Positions 13,942-24,222 of a stretch of 64,000 bases of DNA are shown here, one piece after another. Source of the stretch: Dasyornis broadbenti (Eukaryota > Chordata > Aves > Passeriformes > Dasyornithidae); contig VZRN01001305.1 in NCBI GenBank assembly GCA_013397935.1, positions 2,455,976-2,519,975 on the forward strand. The letters are read 5' to 3'. Position numbers and translations under genes: made by a program. Numbering within the stretch: the first letter of the stretch is position 1; each line of letters begins with the position of its first letter. The notes beneath the pieces are model-generated. The model worked only from the letters and a program-made list of their open reading frames with translations, did not search any database and was not told where the DNA came from.

Positions 13942-14083
13942 GAGGTCAGCTCAGCTGGTTAGAGCATGGTGCTAATAATGCCAAGTTTGCCAGTCTCATT
14001 CCTGTACGGCCCATTCATTTAAGGGTCGGACTCGATGATCCTTGTGGGCCCCTTCCAACTCAAAATATTCTGTGATTCTGTGA
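13942..14083 (+). mobile_element. TguSINE1-like SINE (tRNA-Ile head, CR1-derived tail)
   Basis: The head reads as a decayed tRNA-Ile: A-box-like GTCAGCTCAGCTGGTTAGAGC at 13945-13965, and anticodon region CTAATAA (AAT). The B-box region at about 14003 is degraded. The tail is the 3' end of a CR1 LINE: GGACTCGATGATCCTTGTGG, then CCTTCCAACTC, ending in two ATTCTGTG-type repeats. Such tRNA/CR1 chimeras are mobilised by CR1 and, to my knowledge, are characteristic of passerine genomes. Several substitutions in both promoter boxes mark it as inactive. Confidence 0.88.
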
Positions 14084-17000
14084 ACTATGACTATACTTCT
14101 GACTTTTATACTACTCCTTGCTATGTATTAGTTAGCTGCAGCCGGTGCAAGGCAAGTCTTAACAGTTAATGTAGTTTCCAGCTGTATTATGTTGTAGACA
14201 GAAGTATTTCATAAAAATATTTTCTTGTTCATCTACTTCATATAGCAGAACAAAGTTGAGAAGGATGCTAATCTTTCTCGCAAAGTTTCTAAAGCTTAGG
14301 TCTGAAATGAAGGACTGATTTCCATGCAGTGTTTTCTTGTGAAAGCAGAACTAGCGTTAGAATTCCAGAGGTACCTTATGAATTTACAAAATCTGTTTCT
14401 GTGGGGAAGCCAAGATGTCTTATTTCAGCTCTTCCAGTAACTCTCATATTCTAGTTAAATATTGAAATGAAAGAGTAAAGGCAAATTTATCATTTCACTT
14501 GTGTGGGGTAGGTTATAATAGTACTACTTGCTAATACTTTCAACAGTCTAGGTCCCATTTCCAAAATCCCTGGGTACCAGGTACATTAAACTCTCTAAGG
14601 ATATGTCTTGCAGTCAGATTTTTAAATATATGTGGATACCTCAAGCAACAGATAAGCATCTATAAGCATCTAACAGCATTTTAACTACATCTTATGCTGT
14701 TTCCAACAAAGTTTTTTTTTTCCTCCTTCTGTTGTGTAAGTTACTTAAAAATCAAAACCTAGGAATACTCTTGAAATCTTTGAACTTGTGCTTTAGTAGA
14801 TGCTTTTGAAAATCCATCTCTATTTAAAATTCCCCATTGTGTGAAAAAACCCCCAAACAACTCACCATTCATATCACTGGGATGATTGCAGTGCTACAGA
14901 TCACAGAATGTAAATGAGACAACTTTTCCCCTATCGAGGAATTCAGCATCTGAAGGAAAAAGGCTGTGTAAGGCTAACAGATTATCTTCAAAATATTTTT
15001 CTTCCGTTGTTGAAAACAAATGCTTGAACCTCCTAATTCTTAAATTACAGCGTATTTTCTTGTCTTGCCTGATTCTATTTTTTGGGGGGAGTTGCCCTAG
15101 TTCCTGAAACTCTACCTTTCAAAACGTTTATGCCTTACCTGTTACAATGAGCTATTGTTTTGCTTAGGAAAGTGGCCTGACTTAATTCAGGTTTGTGCCT
15201 CAGAGTAAACTGAAATGATTAATAGCTCTGCGTGTGCCTAATGATGTGAGCCCTGCAGCCACTAAAGCACCTGTCTCAGTGTGTAACAAGCCAGGGCTCC
15301 CTATGGTGCATGGCTGGAGATTCACATAACAAAAAAGGCAATTAGACAATGTTAGGGATTTGAATTTAACTAACAATGCAGGGAAATTGCCAGGGAAGGA
15401 TTAGTTATCTCTTGCCTGATAAAAACAGGTATCACTGGAACACTGTTTAATTGTCCTTCCATAGCAGCTCCACACGGAAAGTTTTATGTCTAATGAAGAC
15501 TGTCAGGGTTAAGCTCTGAAAACAAAGATCTGGAAAGTTGAAAGTGTTCTTAGATTAGCATTTCTGCTACCTTCTTAGATCAGTCCTAAATCTGCCAGTT
15601 GCTGCTAGTTTTGGCCGTGCCTCTAATGGCAACCTGTTGTGTCCAAACAGAAAATTATCCACTATTTTAGCAGCACTTTTGTGGTCTGAAAATGACTCCA
15701 AAAGAATGATCTGCAGCATCTGGGTTTTGAAAGAGCTGCTTTAATAGTATTGACTTATTGTGAGTCTTAGAAGGTATATAAACACCTTCTTGTGTCTATT
15801 CTGTAAGACACTGAGCATACCTCTAACTTGTGCTGGTCTTCCTGGCTGGACAGCTGCACTGTGTAGGATTGGTTTTGGAGTTTGCTCCATGAGCTGCTCC
15901 CCAGTGCAGCTTTCCTGCGTTGGTTGGTTATTTTGATCAGTCATGAGAGCGATGGGCTGGCTGGCTGATTGCTGAGGTGTTCCTCCTGGCTGGGTGACAG
16001 GCTTGCTGCTGACCCCAGCCAACTGGCTTGAACTCTGGTGGGGGATAGCGCCTAATATTTTCCAAGGCATCTAGGTGATTTAGGAGCCTATGGCTCACCC
16101 TGAAAGCAGCTGATGCATTTGGAAAATGTTACTCTGTTAAACTCACCCCAAAGGGATATAGTGTGGGCTAATTTATGCTTGTAAGAGAGCTTGGGGTCTT
16201 GGATTCCTGTGATGTGAATATCTTGCACTCACCTCTTTGTACAGAGGCAAACAAGATCCATTCCTGTGGTTGTTTCACCAGACAGCCAGGCTGTACTGAA
16301 ACTACATCTGCTGATAAGAAAGCAACTTCTAGATAAATCATATAGGCAGGTCTCTGAAGCCTAGAAATAAGAACTTTTGGCTCCAATAACAAAAGCCTGG
16401 CTGCCCAAGCTAAGGAAGGCTTAGTACTGCTCTGGTAACAATCAATCCATCGCCCTTCCTCTGGCATTGCCAACTGTGCCCACATCACAAAGACTCAGAG
16501 CTGGTAGGTTTGATGAGGATGGCAGTGGGCTGCCAAAGCAGCCAAAACCGAGCGACCCTGCTGGCTTCATGGGGGTTTTTCATGTCCCAGCAGGCAGCCG
16601 GGGGACAATGTGGTGGTCCCTTCCTGAGTCTTGGTGGCTCTGCTCTTGGTTGATAACCTTGATGGCTGAAGAGAGGTAGTGAGACATCAGGAAGAGGGTT
16701 GAGAGAGGTGCTCCATGGCCCAAGACTGGAGAACAAAGGTTTATAACATCAGGGAAATATGCAGGAGACCTGGTCAGCAAGGGGAGGTGTGTTTGTGTGT
16801 GTATTCTTGCTCACATATTCCTCATACATCTTTACAGTCTCCTGCTTCAGAATAGGTATATTGGCCTGAGGCGACCAGCATGTGTCTGTGATGCTCCTTC
16901 TGGCACCTAACTGGCCTCCTGTCCTCACAGAAAATCATTAATTAAATTTACGTGCCTCTTGCTGGATTTTCCACATGGGTCTTTTTAAGTCTCGAGCTGC

Positions 17001-17370
17001 TCATTAGGATTTTTGTGCCTTGTGTGTATTTATACTGCATGAGCTCTTTAATAAACCATTCTGAGGGCAAATATGTCTGTATGAGAGGGGCGAGAGAGAG
17101 GCTGAGTGGCTTCTCTGTGGGTGTCTGAAGTGAATGAGAAGTGAGGGAGAAAACAAAGGATTAAGAAATGGTTAAAGGATAAAGAGAATGATCAATAAGA
17201 AAGAAAGGAAAAGACTGTGAGGAATATTGCTGAAGGGTTTTAAATTCGAATTTGGGCAGTAATTTTTTTTTTTTACACACTTGAGGGGAAGAAGTTGAAG
17301 GGAGCCTTGGTTGCTGTTATGCTTTCAAATTATAATCTAAGTGCTGCCTTGATTATACATCATTCTGATT
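14084..17370. other. Intergenic, possible regulatory blocks
   Basis: No gene found. A Gln/Pro/Ser-rich 109-codon minus frame at 15741-16070 has no recognised domain. 15170-15480 and 16925-17060 look like non-repetitive, homeodomain-site-rich DNA. Confidence 0.5.
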
Positions 17371-17590
17371 GCTGTGGGCTAGTGATTAGAGCATGAAACT
17401 TGAAGAAAAAAATACTGTTTTTCTTGACTGTAAGAGACTCACTGGGTGGTTTTGAATGAGTTATTTCATTTCACTGTGCCTCATTTTCCTGATCTGCAAA
17501 AGAAGGATATTAAGGCCTATTTTTGTGAAGGCAGTCTGAGAAACTAAATGGAAACTTCTGTATAAATGTCAAGTGTCATTATTATTGTTC
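17371..17590 (+). mobile_element. Ancient MIR-type SINE
   Basis: Starts with a tRNA-like GGCTAGTGATTAGAGCA (MIR: TAGTGGTTAGAGCA). It continues through the conserved core and L2-like 3' half, where ACTGTGCCTCATTTTCCTGAT and CTGCAAAA match the MIR phrase for 'CTGTGCCTCAGTTTCC..ATCTGTAAAA'. It ends in TATAAATGTCAAGTGTCATT and ATTATTG, like the MIR end. MIRs predate birds and mammals, so this is a very old insertion. Confidence 0.75.
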
Positions 17591-20159
17591 TTAAACTAAT
17601 CCATTGTAGTCAGCTGCTTTTATAGTTTTTATGAAAGCAAATACAATGGAAGCTACATAATTGGCAGCATAAAAGTGTTGTTTTATTTAGAAAAAGACAA
17701 AAAGCATCTGAAAAAAATGCAGCAGTGAGTTGCCTTTTTTCATCAATCACAAAAACCCAATTTGTTAGGAGTTAACCATACCATAGCAGGTAATAAAGTT
17801 ACTCTGAAGTATAAGTGACACAATTATGAGAAGTAACAGGCTCTGATAATTTCTGTTATATGTTTGGCTCAGCATATTCCTGGCACAGTTGAAGATTTTC
17901 AGTTATTTTTGAGCAAGTAAGAGTAAAAATGTATGTGTTTACTTCTTTGCCAGTATCTGAGAGATGAAGTTTCCTCAGGCTGTTACTTTAAAATCCTAAT
18001 TGTCAGTTGAATAATTTGCAGTGTCTGGCTTTTATACCACTAGAAACAGTACAACAAACATTGACACTTCTCTTCTTTGTGAGGTGGACATGACAATCTT
18101 TTAATACAATACTGTTAGAACAAGGTAATGGAACTTTGGAAAAAGGTGAATCCCATCACTGTTCCCATTTGCCTAAATCCTGTTTATCTGAAAGGTAATC
18201 CAACCCCTGTCAATGCACCTTGAGGGTGGATGGTCCCAGTGATTCAGCCAAGGGCCACGTGCAGAAGGCTTTATCAGTATCAGGGCATCTGTATGGCAGG
18301 ATGCTCTTAATCCAGGACGCTGATTATATGAGTAAAATTGAATGTTAGGCAGTTTAGTTTGTTCTTCTTCTCCTGAATTTGTCCTGACAGGAACAAGATT
18401 TTGATGGTGTTACAGTGTTTATGTTGTGAGAGAGGAAGGGGAATGTGGTACAGGTGTTTTTAAGACAGGGCACTGTTGATCATAGGTAATGTGTCTTCAT
18501 ACATTTAAGTAATTTGGCAAAAATCTCTTATTTGGTCTTGGCCTTAGCATGACCCCAGAGTGAGTAACTTGTGACCTGTCTGTCCTCATCAGCATCAGTA
18601 CTGCTGCCTTCTAGGATAGCCCAATTAAGATAATTTTATAGCTGCTGTAGGACAACTTAGTATCTGTAAGGCAGGCTGTGTGCAATAGTCCTGGCTGCTC
18701 ATTTTCAGTCCCCAGTGACTGCATTTCAAAGTGCTTTCCTCCACGAGGCACACACGCCTGTTTTCTGCAGGTTCATCTCCAGACAGCTTCTTTTTGTCTG
18801 TGAGCTTGTTCCCTCTAAAACCAAGGCTGTTCAGGTACAGACATTACATCATGTGCTGAGCAGAACGGGTACAGTGATAAAAAGCCTGAATGCAAATGGC
18901 TCTATGAGATGATGGACATAGTGCTGGTGTTAAAATAATTACATCACAACATGAAAAAAGTCAAATCTGTTTCCTGGTAAGTCAGGTTAATTCAGAAGAA
19001 AAGTTTTAATGACATTTCAGCAGTGTATTGGCCTTCCAATACAGACACCATTTCACAAAATAATTAAGGGCCAGTTTGGAATGGGGCTTTTTGTTTGGTG
19101 GTTGGTTACTTTTTTCCTTTAGTTTTTTGTTGTTGTTGTTGCTGTTTTTGTGGGGTTTTTTTGTTTGTTTGTTTGTCTTTTGTTTGGTTTTTTTTTTTTT
19201 TTTAATTCTTGTACTTTTGAGGACATTTGTGAGGACTACTCTTTTCTTACTTGTCAGCATCCTACCACTGTTTGTACCAGGTGTAGTGAATGCATTAAGA
19301 CTGTGGGAGAAGGCAAACAATTAATTTTTCTAAAACAATGTACCATGTTGGACCTTTAGATTTCATCTTTTTATCCTGATGGTGAAAAATAACATTAAAT
19401 TTATGAAAATAATGTGATTTTTTTACTTGAAAGAAAAATCTGGTATTGGCTTTGTATTCTCTCAGTGAAGAGTTAACATAAAATATTGTTCTCAGGAATA
19501 TGTGACTGCTCATCCTGTCAGTGAAGCTAAGAAGAATTTTCTACATGTAACAGCACTGTGAAGCAAGATTATTTTTAAGGGTAAGTACAATAAAATTCAG
19601 GTAATACTCTTAATCAGAGAACATTTTTAAGAAAAATGCTGAAAAACATTATTTTAGTTATACTATTAGGTAGGTTTTATTTTCTTTCTGAATAAGAATA
19701 GTGAGTGTACATACACACAAAAAAATGCCTTCCTCTACTATTATTCAGAATTGCAAGTTGCAGATGACATTCTTCTCCTTAATACGTCCTTTTCAAGAAA
19801 TGGAAAAATGGATTTCTTTTTTAATACAGTGGTCTCATTGCAATTCCACATTAGGAAAGTCCTCTGAGAAGATGAGAAAATGCAGGCAGTCGAAAAAAGG
19901 AGCTACAGAAAAGAAGCCTCATCTCCAAGAGCTCAACAGGCACATATTAAAATGAGTTGACTGAACCTCAGTCGTGTCTCAGGGGCTCATCTTCAGGGAA
20001 ATGACGTCCACTGTGTATTTTCTGGTTGCAGTTCTAGAGATTTCCTCATGCTTTTCTACTGGCCCCTTAGGGTGGAACGACAAATTCTGCTTTACCATGA
20101 CAAAGTCCAGTTGGACACCTTTCTCCCAGGTCTCCCAAAATGGATTAAAGTGAATACAG
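17591..20159. other. Intergenic between MIR and SFRP2 3' end
   Basis: AT-rich, with the T/G low-complexity tract at 19082-19203. Nothing else is identified. Confidence 0.6.
19082..19203 (+). repeat. T/G low-complexity tract with (GTT)n and (GTTT)n
   Basis: Contains (TGT)n near 19129-19143, (TTTG)n near 19160-19175 and a T16 run at about 19188-19203. The spurious Phe/Leu/Lys-rich frames on both strands here are products of the repeat. Confidence 0.92.
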
Positions 20160-20928
20160 ACAGAGACAATGAGTAAACTATGATGTAAAGTTTATATACA
20201 AGAATATAACATTTATCTGGAGTATTTACAAGGTTAATTAAAGCAATATTTTACAACTCTTTCAGGTTAACCACTAGGTATATTACAGTTAGGCTACAGA
20301 CGGTTTAATTTGCAAAATAATTAAAAAGTTGCATTCAGATCAACCAGCTCCAAAACTTCTTTTTTTTTTTTTCTTTTTTCTGAGTGAGGAGGGCTCAGAC
20401 TTGTGGAAAATAAAATGTGAGAATGGTTAATATACTCTTACTGGTGCCTATGTATCACATGCGAGAGTCGTAACGTGACCTTTATAGTGTAAGTGCAGAT
20501 GGCAAGCCATTTCACCTCAGCGAAAGCGTCCCGCCCGCAGTGACAGGCCGGCCGCACACTCGGCTTTCTCTGCATCTCCTACTGTGGCACAATAAACATG
20601 CACGTATACAGAGAAGCAGCAATATAAATGAACCAACATTACCAAAATGAAGAGGGAAACACCTCAGACCAAAGTCACGTTTGCAACCATAAAAAACCTC
20701 CAAGCTTTAAGCAAGATACTTTAATACTTCTCAAAAATAGTCATTATTTTTTTTATTACATTTTAACCTATGTACAAAAATGGAGGGGCTCTTCCCCTCT
20801 CGGAGAGTGATCACTGTGTCTTGTGCCCACTGCATCTCGAGGCTCAGAGGGGCCAAAGCAGGAAGGTGCAGGAGGCCCAGAGAGCTTGGGACAGGGGTGG
20901 CTGCAGGAGAAAGCCAGAGATGAAGCCA
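20160..20928 (-). other. SFRP2: Probable SFRP2 3' UTR (distal end uncertain)
   Basis: AT-rich sequence after the stop. Candidate minus-strand polyadenylation hexamers are AATAAA at 20757-20752, ATTAAA at 20725-20720, ATTAAA at 20309-20304 and a weaker GATAAA near 20210. The human 3' UTR is, as I recall, roughly 0.8 kb, which would favour an end near 20160-20310, but the sequence alone cannot choose. An A-rich tract (T on plus, 20358-20372) and a small CpG pocket (20505-20560) lie inside. Confidence 0.55.
20752..20757 (-). terminator. SFRP2: Candidate proximal poly(A) signal AATAAA for SFRP2
   Basis: Canonical hexamer on the minus strand about 170 bases after the stop codon, within an A-rich stretch. 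The downstream 30 bases are not clearly GT-rich, so usage is uncertain. It is the only perfect AATAAA I noticed between the stop and 20160. Confidence 0.4.
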
Positions 20929-21233
20929 CTAACACTGCAGTTTGCGGATGCTGCGGGAGAACCGCTTGAAAGCCCGCTGCCCTTTCTGCCACCGTTTCAG
21001 CGAGGTGATCACGAGTTCCCCAGCTTGCTTCTGCCCCATCACCAAGTAGGGCACGTTGATGTCGTTCATCTCATCACAGGTACACTGCAGGCCACCTTTG
21101 AGCCAGAGCACTATCTTCCTCAGATCTCTTTCTGTCAGCCCATTCAACTTGTAGATGGTTTTGCTCTTTGTTTCGGGGGTGATCTTGGTATCCCCATTGA
21201 TGTAGGCAATCTCCTTCACTTTTATCTTCAAGG
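20929..21233 (-). other. SFRP2: SFRP2 coding exon 3 (netrin-like domain) with stop
   Basis: Starts with CC, which completes the GCC alanine codon 192, then LKIKVKEI, and ends RSIRKLQC followed by TAG at 20931-20929. It encodes residues 192-292, the rest of the netrin-like domain including cysteines 242, 244 and 292, and a basic C-terminal stretch rich in K and R that fits the heparin-binding behaviour known for SFRPs. Confidence 0.97.
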
Positions 21234-23835
21234 CTAATAGGGCGAGGGGAGGGGGAAGTGGGGAGAGGGAGAGAGATTGAGAGGTTTTTTTCCCATTAGT
21301 GCACATAAAGAAGACCTGGGGAGGGAGGTGCTCTATTGCTAATTAAACTGTCAGGGCTGACAGAAGAGGCAGCAGGTGGCTCCATTTCTAAAGCCACAAA
21401 GGGCATGCAAGTCATTTCAGTTTGAATCAACCTTAGGACTGAGGTTTTTTGGATTTCGTTTCTCCTTTTACCCCTCCCCCTCTTTTCCCTTCCTTTCTAA
21501 ATTAATATTTTTTCCAGCTTTTCTCCTGTTTGCAACAGAGAGAGGGCATGTTTGCTACACTAAGCAGAGCACCATTTTTTTTTGCTGGGAGAGGACAGCC
21601 TTCCTGAAAGTAGCGTTTGAAGGGGGGGCAAGTACCTAGACCTAATGTGAAACCTGATCTCTGCTGCAGCTCAAAACTTCTACACTTAATTTATTAGGCT
21701 GGAGAGGATTTTAGGCAAACCTGTAAGGAAATGATATTTCACATGCATTGTTTTTTTGAAAGAATAGATCCCATGGAGGGCAAATTGGTCCAACAGCTGC
21801 ATTCGATTTGGTAAAATAACTAGGAGAGGGATACAGGGCTCTGTAAGAAGCTGTGGGGCATGTTTAGCTTTAGGAGGATTTATCTGAGTGCAATTTGCCA
21901 GGCCAAAACTATTGGTTGTTTTAGCAATTATGTCCCACAACCATGGTTTCAGGTTTTGGGTGGGTTTTTGTTTTCTTTTTTTAAAGAAAGACTTTAGAAT
22001 TGTTGTAGATATTTATACTACAAATCTGTTTCCAGGTATTAAACACTGACCTATTGTAAAAGGATTCCCCTCCTTATCCCCTTTTGCTCTTGAAATGCTA
22101 ATGTGTGGATAATGTGTCCTTCAGTTGTCTGTGTTGAAGGGGCTTTCTTGTCCTCTTTTAACCCCAGATCTTCCCATTAAGTTTATATCCCCAATTGTCT
22201 GTGCATTACCTTCTCTGTCAAATGATATATAGAGCTCCATTCTTAATCTGCAGAGAGAGTCTTTCTTACGATACAGAGATTGGTCATGCGGCTCTGTCTC
22301 AAACATCTAAATGAAGCTTTGCTCTACTTCTCCCCAGGCAATAGTCTGCATGAAAGATTCTCCTTTTTTTTTTTTTTTTCAATTTAATTTCTATTGGGCT
22401 TGCCAGCAACATTCTCATACAAGACCACCGCTTCAAAACAGTAAACAGAAAAGAATGATAAAAAGGGCTACTTTTTACTCCAAGGTGGAATTTTATGTTT
22501 CATGACCCAACGGTCAAAGCACTGCCTTTATTCAGTCACATCTCTTACTGACTCCACTGGGAGCTGTACCTGATAATTGACTCTCCAGTTTCAAGTTAGA
22601 GGAGCTCTGCTTCCACTTACCAAAGTCGTTTTTGCAGAGGTTTTCCACGATGTCATTGTCATCTTCATTTTTGTTTTTGCAGGCATCACAGACCTTGGGT
22701 GCTGGAAATGTAAGCAATAGTCCCCGTCAGACCCGGGGAGAAAGGAACAGCAGGTGGCGTTGGGAACCCTTTGGGAAACGCCAGCTTTCCGTCCCTTCAC
22801 CCCAGACCCTGCTCCTTCTACTCCCAGCCCTGGAGCTTCCCGAGCACTTTGAGGCGCCATACCTTGCTGCAGACCCGCTACAGGGGTCACGGTGGGCTTT
22901 TAAGGTCACTCCTCAACCAAAAGTTTTTGTTTTAACGGGGGAAAAAGTAAAAGAGAGGTGGGGAGGGAGGTCGAAACACGACACAGAGCACCCCAGCTCC
23001 GCGCTACAGCGACGACCCTTGCACAAGGCGATCGACCCTCTGGATGCCGCGCGGCTCCAGTGCCGAATCCCAGACCTTTTTCTGACGATGGAGATGGGTG
23101 CAGGCCGGTGACAGTTCCCCGACGGTGCCTGCGGTTTCCCCGGCCCCTTTGGAAAAGCCTCCCTGAGCCTGGTCTGCGGCCACCTCCCCGGTCCCCCCGT
23201 CCCGGAGCACCGGGGCATGCTGTAACTCAAGGAAGACGCCTTCGTCTCCCTGCGGAAAGACGGGGACGGGACCCCGCTGTCGGGGTGGCTCATCGGGGGC
23301 AGATGCTGCTGGCCCGGGGGCGACCCAGCCGCGCCCTCTTACCTTCCCTGGTAACGGGGAGGATGTGGTCGCTGCTTGCCAGCGGGATGCAGAGGTCGTT
23401 GTCCTTGGGAAAGCGGCTGCAGTCCAGCATGTCGGGCCAAGGGAAGCCGAAGGCGGACATCACCGGGGCGCAGCTCTCCTTCACCTCCTCGCAGAGCGAG
23501 TGGCAGGGCTGGATGATCTCGTCCAGGTCGTCGATGCAGACGGGGGCAAAGAGGGAGCAGAGGAACTTCCTGGTGTCAGGGTGGCACTGCTTCTGCACCA
23601 GCGGGATCCAGGTGGACGCCTGCTCCAGCACCTCCTGCACCGTCTCATGCCCTAGCAGGTTGGGCAGCCGCATGCTCTGGTACTCGATGCCCCGGCAAAG
23701 CAGCATCGGGGCGGGGATGGGCTTGCAGTTGGAGCGCTTGTAGGAGAAGTCGGGCTCCCCGAAGGGGAAGAGCCCGGCGGCCGAGCCCATGCACTGGGAC
23801 GCCAGCAGGAGCAGGGCGCAGAGGCGGCGCTGCAT
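20929..23835 (-). CDS. SFRP2: Secreted frizzled-related protein 2, complete, three coding exons
   Basis: A secreted Wnt modulator: the family binds Wnt ligands through a frizzled-type cysteine-rich domain and acts outside the cell in morphogenesis. The coding sequence joins 23835-23343, 22701-22621 and 21233-20929 (493+81+305 = 879 nt, 292 codons plus TAG). Visible parts are a hydrophobic signal peptide at residues 1 to about 21, a frizzled domain at about 30-155 with ten cysteines (37, 47, 84, 93, 100, 111, 115, 122, 139, 149), and a netrin-like domain at about 169-292 with six cysteines (169, 172, 187, 242, 244, 292), the last being the C-terminal residue. Blocks such as FLCSLFAPVC and ending RSIRKLQC match vertebrate SFRP2. 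Human SFRP2 is 295 residues; the difference lies in the signal peptide. The ATG has A at -3. Both introns are GT-AG and phase 1, and all reading frames join cleanly. SFRP1 and SFRP5 are the nearest relatives, but the exon 2 and 3 residues are of SFRP2 type. Confidence 0.98.
21234..22620 (-). other. SFRP2: SFRP2 intron 2 (1387 bp, phase 1)
   Basis: GTAAGTG donor at 22620-22614. The acceptor AG is at 21235-21234, preceded on the minus strand by a long C/T tract (about 21236-21275), a strong polypyrimidine tract. Contains a T16 run on the plus strand at 22364-22379. No open frame, RNA gene or recognised repeat is seen inside. Confidence 0.92.
22621..22701 (-). other. SFRP2: SFRP2 coding exon 2 (linker and start of netrin-like domain)
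   Basis: 81 bases encoding residues 165-191 plus a split codon. It starts APKVCDACKNKN and ends LCKNDF, followed by donor GTAAGTG at 22620-22614. It carries cysteines 169, 172 and 187 of the netrin-like domain. Both flanking introns are phase 1, so the exon is symmetric and could be skipped without a frameshift; nothing here shows that it is. Confidence 0.95.
22702..23342 (-). other. SFRP2: SFRP2 intron 1 (641 bp, phase 1)
   Basis: GTAAG donor at 23342-23338 and an acceptor ending TTTCCAG, with AG at 22703-22702. The exon 1 terminal G and the CA at 22701-22700 form the alanine codon 165. The half next to exon 1 is CpG-rich and continues the promoter island. I see no gene, repeat or RNA inside. 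Confidence 0.93.
23343..23835 (-). other. SFRP2: SFRP2 coding exon 1 (signal peptide and frizzled domain)
   Basis: Runs from the ATG at 23833-23835 to the donor, where the exon's last base G (23343) is followed by GTAAG (23342-23338). It encodes residues 1-164 plus one base of codon 165. The whole ten-cysteine Wnt-binding domain is in this single exon, as in other SFRP1/2/5 genes. The exon is very GC-rich and lies inside the promoter CpG island, which explains the long spurious open frames antisense to it. Confidence 0.97.
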
Positions 23836-24110
23836 TTTGGGGCGCGGAGGAGGTGGAGGGGGGGGCCGGGAAAAGGCTCGGGGGGCCGGGGGGACGGGGG
23901 GGGGGGCGGGGGTGACGGGGCGGGCGGCGCGACGCTACCTCAGCCGCAGGCAGCGTCCCCCAGCCCGGGCTCCTGCTGCCAGCCGGGGACGGAGGGTCTG
24001 AGCGAGATGCTGGGGCAAACGGGAGTTTTCTGGATTTTTTTGTATGCAAATAGCAGGGGGAGCGGGGGCTGGGAGGAGCCTGGTGACAACCATCCAGAAA
24101 GGATTGGTCA
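23836..24110 (-). promoter_or_regulatory. SFRP2: SFRP2 5' UTR and core promoter
   Basis: Read on the minus strand towards the gene, there is a CCAAT box (24107-24103, in ACCAATCC), then a C-rich stretch, then the octamer ATTTGCAT (24051-24044), then a TATA-like TACAAAAAAA (24044-24035). If the A tract acts as a TATA element, transcription would begin near 24010, giving a 5' UTR of about 175 bases. This is inference from motif order and spacing. The UTR is extremely C-rich on the sense strand (G on plus, 23853-23924). Confidence 0.55.
24044..24051 (-). promoter_or_regulatory. Octamer motif ATTTGCAT
   Basis: Perfect consensus POU-factor octamer about 210 bases upstream of the SFRP2 ATG, directly against the TATA-like tract. 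The match is exact, but occupancy is inference. Confidence 0.5.
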
Positions 24111-24215
24111 CTACTTTCTCAGTCTGCTTTTGCTCAGGGGGATTGTCTTTTGGCAGGAAATCCTTGCAAGGAACATTACCGTGCGAGCACGGGGAAGGAG
24201 GGAAAGATCCCGGCG

Positions 24216-24222
24216 AACAAAG
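24216..24222 (+). promoter_or_regulatory. AACAAAG motif (TCF/LEF or SOX type)
   Basis: The heptamer fits WWCAAAG, the TCF/LEF core, and also a SOX core. It lies in the CpG island about 200 bases upstream of the likely start site. Direct Wnt feedback on SFRP2 is plausible for this gene, but a seven-base match is weak by itself. Confidence 0.3.

Noticed and set aside
13942..14015. A tRNA-Ile gene
   Set aside because: The cloverleaf is degraded in both internal promoter boxes and is fused to a CR1 tail, so it is a SINE head, not a tRNA gene.
15741..16070. Gln/Pro/Ser-rich 109-codon minus frame
   Set aside because: Composition reflects a TGG/CTG-rich stretch. No known domain, no partner exon and no evidence of conservation.
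20770..21237. 155-codon plus-strand frame
   Set aside because: Antisense shadow of SFRP2 exon 3.
22958..23743. 261-codon open frame on the plus strand
   Set aside because: It is antisense to SFRP2 exon 1 and its flanking intron within the CpG island. GC-rich DNA lacks stops, and the true coding frame is on the other strand with conserved domains and splice sites.
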